Notes: generated by a model from the letters alone, not told the origin. Positions 41,667 to 50,937 are shown, counted from the stretch's first letter. The stretch is 64,000 bases of DNA from Ketobacter sp036337295 (GCA_036337295.1 JAYZEN010000012.1:310001-374000); one strand, 5' to 3'. Numbers and translations: made by a program.

Positions 41667-42683
41667 TCAATCCCCGGCGATCAGCTTGGCGGGAAGCGTC
41701 AGCCCTTTCTCCTTGAAGTAGCGTGCGGCACCGGGATGCAGCGGCATGGGCAGGCCCACGATGGCCCGCTCCAGCGCCATATCCCGGGTGGCTTTGTGAA
41801 TGCCGTTCAGGAAGGGAAGGTTTTCATAAATGGCCTGGGTGATGGCATACACGGTTTGTTCCGGAATATCGTTGCGCACTGCCAGAAAATTGGGCTGGGC
41901 CATGGTTTGCACTGGCTTCAGTTGGCTGGGATAGGTGTTGGCGGGAATGGTGTAGGGGGTCCACAGGTCCAGGCCCTGATTGGCCCGGGCGATCTGTTCG
42001 GGAGTGAAATCCAGAATACGCAGGTTTTCGCCCAGGGCGGCATAGGCCTGGGTGACCGCTCCCACCGGAACACCGGCAGGAATATTGAAGCCTTCAATGG
42101 TATTGTTCTGGATCGCGTTGGCGCTGGGGCCATAGCCCAGATACACCAGATCCAGCTGGCGCTCGGGGTCGAAACCCAGGCCTTCCAGAATGAAGCGCCC
42201 GGAGCCCTCGGTGCCGGAATTGCGCACCCCGATGGAAAACTTTTTGCCGGCCATAAGCTGCAGGTCGCTGATGTTCCCGCTTTGTACGTAATGGCTGAAA
42301 ATGGCGAAGTGTTCCACGTTCTGCCACAGCATGGTCACCGAGCGCAGTTGCTTCTGCGGACCGCTTCCCTGCATGGCCCCTTTGCCCTGCCAGGCCCAGG
42401 CTCCGTAGAGCCCTTGCAGAATGGCAAACTGGGCTTCATTGTCCTTCAGCAATTTCACGTTTTCGGCCGAGCCGGCGGAGCTGATGGCCGAGAGCGCAAT
42501 GCCGGTGGTGGGCTCCAGTTTCACCTTGGTGAGGGTGGCCAGGGCGACGCCCACCGGGTAGTAGGTGCCGCCGGTGGTGGCGGTGGCCAGAATGTAGCGT
42601 TCTGCGGACCAGGCGCTGCCGCTCATGCAGGCGATGCAGATGATAACCAATGCCCGGAGGCGGTGAGACAATCGGCCTTTCAC
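41667..42683 (-). CDS. TAXI-family TRAP transporter solute-binding protein
   Basis: 338 residues from GTG 42683, which has GGGGAG 7 bases upstream; the 25 extra codons of the longer frame are not needed. A signal peptide (about 7-27) precedes RYILATATTGGTYYPVGVAL, the TAXI opening. The TAXI domain ends with LERAIVGLPMPLHPGAARYF. It delivers a substrate (glutamate-like or other carboxylates in characterised cases) to the fused permease encoded just downstream. Confidence 0.92.
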   Translation of the reverse strand: MKGRLSHRLRALVIICIACMSGSAWSAERYILATATTGGTYYPVGVALATLTKVKLEPTTGIALSAISSAGSAENVKLLKDNEAQFAILQGLYGAWAWQGKGAMQGSGPQKQLRSVTMLWQNVEHFAIFSHYVQSGNISDLQLMAGKKFSIGVRNSGTEGSGRFILEGLGFDPERQLDLVYLGYGPSANAIQNNTIEGFNIPAGVPVGAVTQAYAALGENLRILDFTPEQIARANQGLDLWTPYTIPANTYPSQLKPVQTMAQPNFLAVRNDIPEQTVYAITQAIYENLPFLNGIHKATRDMALERAIVGLPMPLHPGAARYFKEKGLTLPAKLIAGD

Positions 42684-42921
42684 GTGCAGGCTCCCCCATA
42701 GATCAGTGAATGTTCTTGTTGTTGCATTTCGGCGCAGTTTATCACACACTCGGGACACGATTGAGCAAACTGAACGTCGGGGCTAGTTGTTTAATTGGTT
42801 ATTTTTCATGTGGTTGTCCAATTGCTAAAACACTCCCATTGGTTTTTGTACAGTTCTTGCTTGGTTTGTTGTGAAGTTGGGGTAACACATTTCTGAATAT
42901 CTATACATTGGGGAATCCGAT

Positions 42922-43224
42922 ATGAACGGACGTAAGTGGATTGTTGCGGTTAGCGCCTGCTGTATGCTGGCTATGTCTGGTGGTGTTATGGCGACCGAAG
43001 GTGCCAAGAAGAAAGCAGCGGAAAAGAGCCAGCCTGACCGGCCCGCAGTGTCCAAAGGCAAAGGTAAAGATAAAGCCTGCAGTAAAAAATCGGAGTTCTG
43101 CGAAGAGACCACCAGCGTACCTGAGTTAAACGCTGCATCCGGTTTGATTGCGCTGAGCCTGATGGCAGGCATCGTGGCAGTGTTCAGAGAGCGCCGGCTC
43201 TCTATCAAGAACAAGGCCGCTTAA
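42922..43224 (+). CDS. Small secreted protein with VPEID-CTERM-like sorting tail
   Basis: 100 residues. A signal peptide (KWIVAVSACCMLAMSGGVMA) is followed by a Lys-rich mature part with four Cys. The C-terminal tripartite tail comprises VPELNAASG, a hydrophobic helix (LIALSLMAGIVAVF) and the basic RERRLSIK. This layout matches the VPEID-CTERM type of archaeosortase/exosortase-like sorting signals as I remember them. No exosortase gene is in the window. Function unknown; it may be processed and attached to the cell surface. The start is supported by GGGG 8-11 bases upstream. Confidence 0.65.
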   Translation: MNGRKWIVAVSACCMLAMSGGVMATEGAKKKAAEKSQPDRPAVSKGKGKDKACSKKSEFCEETTSVPELNAASGLIALSLMAGIVAVFRERRLSIKNKAA

Positions 43225-43278
43225 TCTGCCCTGGATTCCCAGTGGGCCAGTTCTCCATCTGATTCTGACGGTACGCCT

Positions 43279-45321
43279 GTGTGGTTGTATGCTGTTTCGA
43301 TTTTCACAGGCGCCTTCCTGCTCTTTCAGGTTCAGCCGTTAATCGCCAAATACCTGTTGCCCTGGTTCGGGGGTAGCCCGTCTGTATGGACCACCTGCAT
43401 GCTGTTCTTCCAGGTGATGTTACTGGTGGGGTATGGCTACGCGCATCTCAGCACTAAGCTGAAGTTGCGCACCAACGTTATCCTGCATTTGGCCCTGGTG
43501 GCAGTGGCGGCCCTTCAGCTACCGATCATTCCTCACTTGTCCGGTTCGGTGCAGGGCCTGGATTCCCCGCAATGGCAGGTGATGTTGCTGCTCTTGCTTA
43601 CTGTCGGTCTGCCCTATCTGGTGCTGGCGTCCTCTTCACCATTGCTGCAGGTGTGGTTCAACCGGCTGTATCCGCAACGATCACCGTACCCGCTTTATGC
43701 CCTCTCCAATCTGGGTTCCATGGGCGCCCTGCTCAGTTTTCCGTTTGTGTTTGAGCCCAATGGGTCGCGGGTGCTGCTGGCGCAGGGCTGGTCCGCCGGG
43801 TTCCTGCTGTTTGGCGGGTTGACCCTGGCCTGCGCCCTGCTGCTGATCTGGCGGGCGAAGGGAAAGAGGGAAGGGGCTCTGCATGTGAAGCCGCAGTCCA
43901 CAGTGGCGCCACCCCCGGCCACCCCCCTGGCCACCACTCAACTGTTGTGGCTGGGCTTGTCTGCGGTGCCGGTGATCCTGCTGTTGTCGTTTACCAATCT
44001 GCTCAGTCAGGACATGGCGGCGGTGCCGTTTATCTGGGTGTTGCCCATGTCGATTTATCTGCTGACCTTTATCATTGCGTTCAGCGGGGTGGGCACCGGT
44101 TATCTCCGCTGGCTGCGATTTTTATTGTTGCCGGTGGTCACCGCCGTACTCTGGTTCAAATTGATCGGCCCGGACATCAGCATCCTGTTACAGATTGCGG
44201 TGTACTGCGTGTCCCTGTTCGCCCTGTGCCTGTTGAGTCATGGGGAGCTGGCGTTTTTCAAGCCCCACGAATCCTACCTGACCCGCTTCTATCTGTTGGT
44301 GTCCCTTGGGGGCGCCTTGGGCGGCGTGTTCGTGGCTCTGGTGGCGCCGTTGATCTTCAACGGGCTGCATGAAGTGTATGTGGGGCTGGCGGCGGTGTTG
44401 CTGTTGTCCATGGTGTCCGCCGCCGTGATGAACAACGGGGCGTTGCGCTTGGGAATGCCCAAGCTGGAATACGCGGTGCAGGTGGGCATTCTGTTGTACC
44501 TGATCGTGCCGTTGCTGAGCTTCGATCAGGATACGGCGCTGCATCGCAGCCGCAATTTTTACGGCACTCTGGTGGTGGAACGGGAAGCCGTGGGCACGGC
44601 GGATGAGAAAAAACGTCTGGTACACGGCGCCATCACCCACGGGGACCAGTACGTGCAGCCGCACAAGCGCGCCTACGCCGGCACCTATTACGCGCCGTCC
44701 AGTGGGGTGGGGCGGGTGCTCTCACAGGTGACCGGGGAGCGTGCAGCCCATGTGGGTTTGATTGGTCTGGGGGTGGGAACGCTCACGGTTTATGGCAACG
44801 GTGATGACCGCTTCCGCCTGTATGAGATCAACCCGGACGTGGTGGACATTGCATTGCAGCATTTCACCTATCTGGCGGATCAACCTAACCGCATCGATAT
44901 TGTGGTGGGTGATGGTCGGCTGTCCCTGGCGCAGGAGGCCGCCAATGGCTTTGATGTGCTGGTTCTGGATGCGTTCAGCGGTGATGCCATTCCGGTGCAC
45001 CTGCTAACGGCAGAGGCCTTCGACGAGTACCGGCGTCATCTGGCGGAAGACGGTTCTATTCTGATTCATATCAGCAATCGCTTTCTGGATCTGGAGCCGG
45101 TGATCACCGCTCTGGCCCGGGACAACCAGCTGCAGGTGCTCACCCTTGCCGACCAAGGCGATGCTGACGATCGCTACTATTCATCGGACTGGGTGCTGGT
45201 CAGCAACAACCGGGATTTGCTCACTTCCGATCAGATTCAGTCCGTGGCGGTGGTGCCGGCGTCCGTGCCCATTCGCCCCTGGACGGATGACTACACCAGC
45301 CTGTTTTCCGTGCTGAAATAG
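43279..45321 (+). CDS. Fused MFS-like transporter / spermidine synthase-like protein
   Basis: 680 residues from GTG 43279. The N-terminal two thirds form about 12-14 membrane helices (GAFLLFQVQPLIAKYLLPWF at the start is typical of these fusions). The C-terminal 190 residues form a SpeE-like SAM-binding domain with HVGLIGLGVGTLTVYG (about 493), YEINPDVVDIA and FDVLVLDAFSGDAIPVHLLT. The aminopropyltransferase substrate residues cannot be confirmed, so polyamine synthesis is not assured. It lies 54 bases after the small sorting-tail protein on the same strand. Confidence 0.88.
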   Translation: MWLYAVSIFTGAFLLFQVQPLIAKYLLPWFGGSPSVWTTCMLFFQVMLLVGYGYAHLSTKLKLRTNVILHLALVAVAALQLPIIPHLSGSVQGLDSPQWQVMLLLLLTVGLPYLVLASSSPLLQVWFNRLYPQRSPYPLYALSNLGSMGALLSFPFVFEPNGSRVLLAQGWSAGFLLFGGLTLACALLLIWRAKGKREGALHVKPQSTVAPPPATPLATTQLLWLGLSAVPVILLLSFTNLLSQDMAAVPFIWVLPMSIYLLTFIIAFSGVGTGYLRWLRFLLLPVVTAVLWFKLIGPDISILLQIAVYCVSLFALCLLSHGELAFFKPHESYLTRFYLLVSLGGALGGVFVALVAPLIFNGLHEVYVGLAAVLLLSMVSAAVMNNGALRLGMPKLEYAVQVGILLYLIVPLLSFDQDTALHRSRNFYGTLVVEREAVGTADEKKRLVHGAITHGDQYVQPHKRAYAGTYYAPSSGVGRVLSQVTGERAAHVGLIGLGVGTLTVYGNGDDRFRLYEINPDVVDIALQHFTYLADQPNRIDIVVGDGRLSLAQEAANGFDVLVLDAFSGDAIPVHLLTAEAFDEYRRHLAEDGSILIHISNRFLDLEPVITALARDNQLQVLTLADQGDADDRYYSSDWVLVSNNRDLLTSDQIQSVAVVPASVPIRPWTDDYTSLFSVLK

Positions 45322-45351
45322 CCATTGCCCGCATGGGGGGAACCGCTGGGG

Positions 45352-46428
45352 TTAAATGGGTTTTGCTGCAGGCTGCCGGGTGAGTGGCTGCAGGGTCACT
45401 CTCCGCTCATCGCCACTGAGCTGCAACATCACATCGTAGCGCTGATCCAGGATCACCAGATCTCCCTCTGTTGCACTGTGCTCATAGCGCACCAGTTCAT
45501 AATCATCGCCCTGCTGTTGCAGCAGTTGGCGCATGTGCTTTTCTGCGGGCCATTGGCCGGTTTGCATCAGCTGTTCCATCACCAGGATGCGCAGGGTGGT
45601 GGCGCGGCTCAAGGCGTTGGCGGTGATGGCATTGCGCAGGTGCTTCAGGCTCAAGGCCACCTGGTCCAATCGTTGGTTGATGTCCACCACCCGCTGGGGT
45701 TGATCTCCGTTGTCCGCCAGGATCTGCCGATACAGATGGCTGACGTTGGTCATCTGCTCCAGCAGGCGCTCCGATGCCTGCAGGGCATGGTCTGGGAGGA
45801 TGTTGTCCGCCTCGTACAGGGGCAGTCCGTAGCGCAGTTCATCCGCCGCCAGGGCGCTCCATTGAGTGGCCGGTGTGCGTTCCGCCAGGGCTTCAAAGCG
45901 GGCCCGTGCCTCATGGTAACGACCTTCCCGTTTCAGTGCCTGTGCCTGGTTGAACAGGTCGGATGCCTCCCGGTCCGGCGTGGGGGCCTGTGCCACCTGT
46001 GCAAACTGCAATTTGGCATTGAGGCGTTTGGCGGTCTCCCGGCCGACAAATTCAAAGGCGTTATAGATGCCCTGGTAATCCATGCCGTGAATGTCCAGGG
46101 AGACGCTGGCCACGTAGCTGGGCTGATCCTGCAGATGCAATGCGGCGGTCAGCTTCAACACCTCGGCCGGGCCGATCAGGGAGATCGCGAGATCCAGGCG
46201 ACCGTCCGCTGGCGTTGCGGCGGGCGGTGTTGCAGGCAGGATTCGAAACTGCCCGGTGCCGGTGAACTCACTGAGGGCTGTATCCACCGCGGCCGCTTTC
46301 ATGTCCCGAGTGGAAAGTGGGTACCAGTCACCGGTGTGAATGGTGACCTGGTTGATGACAGTATAGGGCTGGCGGGCGAAGCACAATGTACAGCTCAATG
46401 CCAGCAGCAGGCCAACGAACAAACGCAT
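45352..46428 (-). CDS. Hypothetical exported protein, last gene of the TtpC-type TonB cluster
   Basis: 358 residues from ATG 46428 with a signal peptide (LFVGLLLALSCTLCFA). The N-terminal half (about 25-160) resembles strand-rich periplasmic domains. The middle contains a TPR-like stretch (DLFNQAQALKREGRYHEARARFEALAERTP, about 185-215), and the C-terminus is helical. I do not recognise a family. It starts 68 bases after the TPR gene on the same strand, so it is probably an accessory factor of the TonB system. Confidence 0.65.
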   Translation of the reverse strand: MRLFVGLLLALSCTLCFARQPYTVINQVTIHTGDWYPLSTRDMKAAAVDTALSEFTGTGQFRILPATPPAATPADGRLDLAISLIGPAEVLKLTAALHLQDQPSYVASVSLDIHGMDYQGIYNAFEFVGRETAKRLNAKLQFAQVAQAPTPDREASDLFNQAQALKREGRYHEARARFEALAERTPATQWSALAADELRYGLPLYEADNILPDHALQASERLLEQMTNVSHLYRQILADNGDQPQRVVDINQRLDQVALSLKHLRNAITANALSRATTLRILVMEQLMQTGQWPAEKHMRQLLQQQGDDYELVRYEHSATEGDLVILDQRYDVMLQLSGDERRVTLQPLTRQPAAKPI

Positions 46429-46496
46429 GGCGAAAACCTGTTGCAAAGACGTTATTGTGTTCAGTATAGGTGGAATACGCGGCCGTGGGTGGCCGC

Positions 46497-47972
46497 TCAG
46501 GGCGCATCCATGGATTTCAGGGTTTGTGCCAACAGGTCCCGCCGCTGTATCTCGTTATCCACGTAGTTCAGCCATTGGTTGGCCGAAGTTTTGGCGCCAT
46601 CGAACTTGGCGGCTTCCTGGAAGGCGTAACGGGCATCCTCAAATTCGTTCATGTTGAACAGAGACAGCCCGAGGAGCATGTAGGCGTTGTCCTGTTGCTT
46701 GAGATCGCCTTTTTTGAGCCCCGCCCGCAGATAGCGCACCGCCTGATTCCACTCATCCAACTGGTAATAGGTTGAACCCAGCTGGATGTCGATTTCCCCG
46801 GATTGGGATGTTGCGGCGGCCTGCACCAGCACCGGCAGTGCTTTCCTGGCTTCCTGGGCGGTGGACCAGGCGTAGGACAACAGCTTCAGGTTGTCTTTCT
46901 CCGGCCGGATGATGCCCTTGTCGATTCCCGTTTCCAGTACCTTCGCGGCTTTGTAGGGGATGTCATTGAAGATCATCAGTTGCGCCAGGGTGAGCCACTC
47001 GCTTTCCCGGTCCAGCAGACCCTGGCGATAGGCGATCTCGAGGGTGCTCAACTGTTTGCTTTCCTGCTTCAATTCACCATAGGCGCTGGACAGCTGCACC
47101 CAGTATTCCTTCTTCGGGTAATACTGGATGAGTTTCTCCAGCACATCGGCACCGGCCTGGTAGTTGTTCTGCTCAAAATACAGAGCCCGTAATAACAGGT
47201 ACCAGCTTTCCTTGGCGCGGCCCTCATTTTTTTCGGCCATGGCAATGGCGGACTGGATGGGCGGCAAGGCTTTTTTCATCTGATTGAGTTGATAGTAAGC
47301 CTGGCCCAGCATGATGTAAGCCTGGGGAGTTGGGGTGTCGGTGAGGGCGAACCAGCGGTCCAGGTAGTCGATGGATTGTTTGTAATCCTCCTGGGCAAAA
47401 TACAATTGACCGGCGCTGTACAGGGCTTCCAGTTCCAATGCCCGAGGCAGGGCCTCCTGGCGCAGCAGGTTTTCATAACTCTGGATGGCCTGCTGGTGGT
47501 TGTCCTGGGAATAATAGATGTAGGCGTAGAACTTCCACATCATGGCCGCTTCGTAGCTGTTCAGGCCGGAACTTTTTTTCAGTCCGTCGAGAATTTTCAA
47601 TGCTTCAGCGGGTTTGTTTTCCTCTGCCTTGGCCTGGGCTTCAGTCAACACTTTATAAATTTTCTCCCGCAGAGCCGGTGTCTTCACAGTTTGTCGCTGC
47701 CCGTGTGCAGATTGGGTTTCAGCAGCCTGGCTGGCGCTGCAAAGCAACGTGGTGGGGAGCAACGTCAGCGTGCCCACTAACACCAGACTGAACCTGGATC
47801 TGCGCGATCGGCGGTTGGGGGCTTTTCGGTTGAGGCCTTGGTTGGGGCCTTGGTTGGGGAGTATCTTCATACTGGCATACTTTTTTGGTTTGGAGTTAAC
47901 CTTGTTTTTGGAGCTGACCTTACTTTTGGGAGCTGACCTTGCTTTGACGTTAGGCAATAGTGTTGTGCTCAT
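46497..47972 (-). CDS. TPR protein of the TtpC-type TonB system
   Basis: 491 residues. The start ATG 47972 overlaps the tonB stop by 4 bases (ATGA). The first 55 residues are a Lys/Ser/Asn-rich stretch made of short repeats, followed by a hydrophobic export signal (FSLVLVGTLTLLPTTLLCSA) and about ten TPR units from residue 100 on (for example DYKQSIDYLDRWFAL, EFEDARYAFQEAAKFDG). TPR proteins follow tonB in the Vibrio TonB2/TonB3 clusters and help function there. An internal start at 47870 would shorten the odd N-terminus but lose the coupling. Confidence 0.82.
   Translation of the reverse strand: MSTTLLPNVKARSAPKSKVSSKNKVNSKPKKYASMKILPNQGPNQGLNRKAPNRRSRRSRFSLVLVGTLTLLPTTLLCSASQAAETQSAHGQRQTVKTPALREKIYKVLTEAQAKAEENKPAEALKILDGLKKSSGLNSYEAAMMWKFYAYIYYSQDNHQQAIQSYENLLRQEALPRALELEALYSAGQLYFAQEDYKQSIDYLDRWFALTDTPTPQAYIMLGQAYYQLNQMKKALPPIQSAIAMAEKNEGRAKESWYLLLRALYFEQNNYQAGADVLEKLIQYYPKKEYWVQLSSAYGELKQESKQLSTLEIAYRQGLLDRESEWLTLAQLMIFNDIPYKAAKVLETGIDKGIIRPEKDNLKLLSYAWSTAQEARKALPVLVQAAATSQSGEIDIQLGSTYYQLDEWNQAVRYLRAGLKKGDLKQQDNAYMLLGLSLFNMNEFEDARYAFQEAAKFDGAKTSANQWLNYVDNEIQRRDLLAQTLKSMDAP
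47834..47857 (-). repeat. Tandem 12-bp repeat in the TPR gene 5' end
   Basis: Two perfect GGCCTTGGTTGG units (plus-strand reading; 47834-47845, 47846-47857) encode repeated N-Q-G in the N-terminal extension of the TPR protein. Confidence 0.9.
47891..47947 (-). repeat. Degenerate tandem repeat in the TPR gene 5' end
   Basis: Three imperfect units of about 18-20 bp (plus-strand cores TGGAGTTAACCTT, TGGAGCTGACCTT and GGGAGCTGACCTT) encode the Ser-Lys-Asn-Lys-rich start of the TPR protein. Confidence 0.75.
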
Positions 47973-48577
47973 TGTTCAATCTGAAACGTCAGCTTGTTCT
48001 GTACACCTGCCACGTCAACGGGTTCGCCGTCCACAATGCGCGGTTTGTACTTGAACTTAAGGGCGGCCTTAATGGCAGCAGAATCAAAGATCCGGGCTGG
48101 ATCGGCCTCGATGACCACCGGATCTCTCACCGAACCGTTTTTGGTGACGGTGAATTCCAGGATCACATAGCCTTCAATGCCACGGGACAATGCCCGTCGC
48201 GGGTAGATCGGCTGAACTTTTACAATGGGGAGCAAATCTCCGTCGGCAGCACCCAGGCCAAAACCGGTGGCAATGTCCAGGGTTTTGTCGATGGGGGCAG
48301 CAGCGATGGCAAGACTGCTTTGCTCCATGTCCGGCGCTTGCAACTCGGGTTGTACGGTCGTCGGTGGTGGCGCTTCCGGCTGGGGCGGTTTGTCCGGGCG
48401 ACGGTCCTTGGTTTTAACCGCTTCCTCCTGCTTCAGGCGTACGAAATCCACTACATAGCGCTCGCCATCGTCTCCCAGCTTTTGCCGGGCGGTGGAAATC
48501 AGTGACATCATCAGCAGGTACAGGGCGAGGGTGATGACCAGCGCCGGAACAGTCGAGAAAAGGATTCTGGAGTACAT
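47969..48577 (-). CDS. tonB: TonB-family energy transducer (second system)
   Basis: 202 residues. A membrane anchor (about 8-28) is followed by a short Pro-rich spacer (DKPPQPEAPPPTT near 65-80) and a C-terminal TonB domain with VQPIYPRRALSRGIEGYVIL and FTVTKNGSVRDPVVIEADP. It is shorter than the TonB at 34.5 kb. It starts 12 bases after exbD and overlaps the TPR gene by 4 bases. The gene order is that of Vibrio-type TonB2/3 clusters. Confidence 0.9.
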   Translation of the reverse strand: MYSRILFSTVPALVITLALYLLMMSLISTARQKLGDDGERYVVDFVRLKQEEAVKTKDRRPDKPPQPEAPPPTTVQPELQAPDMEQSSLAIAAAPIDKTLDIATGFGLGAADGDLLPIVKVQPIYPRRALSRGIEGYVILEFTVTKNGSVRDPVVIEADPARIFDSAAIKAALKFKYKPRIVDGEPVDVAGVQNKLTFQIEQ

Positions 48578-48589
48578 CTTGAGTCAGCC

Positions 48590-49000
48590 TCAACTCTCAT
48601 TGGCGGCGATGGACACGTTATAGACGCCGGCCTGGCGCGCTGCGTCCATTACCTGTACCAAGCGTTCGTTCTTGGAGTTCTTGTCTGCCTGGATCACCAC
48701 TGAACCCTGGGGATTCTCCGCATGCAGCCGCTCGATGTTGGCGCGTACAGCACGGGGGTCCACCTGGCGTTTATCGATCCAGATCTGATTGCGTTCGTCG
48801 ATGGCCACCAGAATATTGGCGCGTTCCTTCTTCTGCGCTGTTTCCGCATCCGGGCGGTTCACATCGATACCGGATTCCTTGACGAAGGATGCCGTGACGA
48901 TAAAAAAGATCAGCATGATGAACACCACGTCCAGCATGGGGGTGAGGTCAATGCCGGCGTCTTCTTCTTCGGTGTTCAGTTTGGATAATGCTCTTCTCAT
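48590..49000 (-). CDS. exbD: ExbD (second TonB system)
   Basis: 136 residues. The membrane helix GIDLTPMLDVVFIMLIFFIV (about 16-35) contains the proton-carrying Asp24. The periplasmic domain ends with the typical VVIQADKNSKNERLVQVMDA and AGVYNVSIA. It is the third true ExbD in the window. It is preceded by a 49-base gap after exbB and followed closely by tonB. Confidence 0.93.
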   Translation of the reverse strand: MRRALSKLNTEEEDAGIDLTPMLDVVFIMLIFFIVTASFVKESGIDVNRPDAETAQKKERANILVAIDERNQIWIDKRQVDPRAVRANIERLHAENPQGSVVIQADKNSKNERLVQVMDAARQAGVYNVSIAANES

Positions 49001-49049
49001 AATGCGTACCTCAATAATGGGGCCTGGCGTTCCACATCCACGCTCGAAA

Positions 49050-49580
49050 TCAATGTTCCGTTGTCAGCCCATCTTCAATCAGCTCGCTTTCCCGCTGGGC
49101 AAAGCGTTTCAAATAGGTAATGGCAAAGAGCCCGGACAGGGCGCCCACCATCCCGGCCATGGTGGGAATGGTGGCTTTGGAAACCCCGGCGGCCATGTTG
49201 CGGGCATTGCCGGTGCCAAAGAACGACATGCTGGTGAACACCTCGATCATGCCGGTCACCGTACCCAGCAGCCCCAGCAGGGGGCAAATGGCCACCAGTG
49301 TCTGGATCAGCGCCAGCCGGTCGTTCAGTGCTTCCCGGCTTTGCGAAATCAGCGCCGTACGAATTTGTTGGGCGGGCCAGGATTGCCGTTCCCGGCGGGC
49401 GTGCCACTGCTCCAGGGTATTGATTTTGTCCTTGCGGTAGTGGATCTGAAAAAACCAGACCCGCTCAAAGATCAGGGTCCACATGCCAAAGATGTTGATC
49501 CCGATCAGCAGCAGAACGGTGCCTCCGGTTTCCAGGAACACCCGCAGGGATTCATAAACATCATGCAGCGCGTAAATCAT
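49050..49580 (-). CDS. exbB: ExbB (second TonB system)
   Basis: 176 residues from ATG 49580, overlapping the large TtpC-like gene by 20 bases. The helices include VLLLIGINIFGMWTLIFERV (about 17-36) and the pore pair LVAICPLLGLLGTVTGMIEVF and VSKATIPTMAGMVGALSGLF. It pairs with the ExbD at 48590-49000 to form the channel. Small ExbB proteins of this type sit beside TtpC in TonB2/TonB3 systems. Confidence 0.9.
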   Translation of the reverse strand: MIYALHDVYESLRVFLETGGTVLLLIGINIFGMWTLIFERVWFFQIHYRKDKINTLEQWHARRERQSWPAQQIRTALISQSREALNDRLALIQTLVAICPLLGLLGTVTGMIEVFTSMSFFGTGNARNMAAGVSKATIPTMAGMVGALSGLFAITYLKRFAQRESELIEDGLTTEH

Positions 49581-50937
49581 GTTCCTGCTCCATTCGCACA
49601 GCAATCATTCCGGCGCTTTGTTCTTCCAGAATGTGCAGCACGTTTTTGGCGATGGAATTGGTTACGCTGTGGAGAAAGAGGGTGGGCAATGCCACCAGCA
49701 GACCCAGCACCGTGGTGACCAGCGCCTGGGAAATACCACCGGCCATCAGTTTGGGATCGCCGGTTCCGAACAGGGTGATGGACTGGAAGGTGACGATCAT
49801 ACCGATCACCGTACCCAACAGACCCAGCAGGGGGGCTGCCACTGCAATGATCTTCAGCAGGGGAATGAAGCGTTCCAGGCGGGGCTTTTCCTTGATAATG
49901 GCTTCGGCCAGTTTCAGCTCCAGGGTGTCCGGGTCCAGGCTTGGATTCTTCTGGTACACTGTCAATACACGGCCCAAAGGGTTTGACGTTTTTGCATCGT
50001 CAGACCTGGCCTGGGCACGAACTTTGGAGCGGGTGATCGATAATGTAATGACCCGCTCCATTGCCAACAGCCATGACAGAATGCCGACACCGATGATGAT
50101 GTAGCCCACCAGACCGCCTTGCTCCACCCGCTCCCGGGTGTTCGGTTCCTTGATCAGGGCTGACAGCAGGGTGCCACGGGAGGGATCAAGTCCGAATTCC
50201 ACCAGTTCCCCTGGTGCAGCAGTACTGAGGGTGGCAGCGGTTTCCACAAAACGGGTGGATGGTTGCCGCAGCAGTTCGGCGATTTTGCCGGTTTCGCTGT
50301 CGTACTTCAGGTACTTGCCGTCTGCCACCAGATTAAAGGTGCCCACCCGGATAACCTCTGCCTGCTGTTCCTGGCCGGTGGCATCGATGATGGCATGGTT
50401 GAACCTGACGACGTTGCCGGATTCGGTCATTTCCCGCTGCAGCTCGAACCACAGGCGCTCAATTTCCTCAATGGACGCGAGCTCGGAGCTGGTGCCCATT
50501 TTTTTGGCCAGCTGGGTGAGAAACTCACCGCGGTTCTCATACTGGCTGCTGGTAAGGGATGTCTGAAACTGGCTGGTGGTGTCACCGGCCACCTGTTGCA
50601 GTACGCCGAACAGTTCTTTCAGCGAACCCAGGCGCTTGTTCAAGGCTTCCTGCAGTGCGGCGGTTTCCAGCTCATTTTTTTCAAACGTTTCTTCCAGGTC
50701 AGAGCTGCGTTGCTCTTCCTTGGTTCGGGTTTGCTTGGCTTCCGCCAGAATTTTTTCCTGGTTGCTCTTTTCGGACTGAAAGCGGGCTTCCCGGGCGCGG
50801 TTTTCCTGCGCTTCGGAAATCCGGCCCTGCTTCACCAGGTCCAGTAACTGATCCAGGTTTGCTGCCGGTGCTGCCAGCAGCGGGCTGCTGAGGGCCAAAC
50901 CCAGCAGTAGGGATGATAAGGTCACACGGGTTTTCAT
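49561..50937 (-). CDS. TtpC-like large MotA/TolQ/ExbB protein
   Basis: 458 residues from ATG 50937. A signal peptide (LSSLLLGLALSSPLLAAPA) is followed by a periplasmic coiled-coil region of about 80 residues rich in Glu/Gln/Lys (AREARFQSEKSNQEKILAEA) and a second periplasmic part. The C-terminal TolQ/ExbB domain has helices near 275-295, 365-388 and 405-430 (IPLLKIIAVAAPLLGLLGTV, GISQALVTTVLGLLVALPTL). This is the layout of TtpC, required for TonB2 function in Vibrio. Its start overlaps the DUF3450 stop by 4 bases. Confidence 0.88.
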   Translation of the reverse strand: MKTRVTLSSLLLGLALSSPLLAAPAANLDQLLDLVKQGRISEAQENRAREARFQSEKSNQEKILAEAKQTRTKEEQRSSDLEETFEKNELETAALQEALNKRLGSLKELFGVLQQVAGDTTSQFQTSLTSSQYENRGEFLTQLAKKMGTSSELASIEEIERLWFELQREMTESGNVVRFNHAIIDATGQEQQAEVIRVGTFNLVADGKYLKYDSETGKIAELLRQPSTRFVETAATLSTAAPGELVEFGLDPSRGTLLSALIKEPNTRERVEQGGLVGYIIIGVGILSWLLAMERVITLSITRSKVRAQARSDDAKTSNPLGRVLTVYQKNPSLDPDTLELKLAEAIIKEKPRLERFIPLLKIIAVAAPLLGLLGTVIGMIVTFQSITLFGTGDPKLMAGGISQALVTTVLGLLVALPTLFLHSVTNSIAKNVLHILEEQSAGMIAVRMEQEHDLRAA

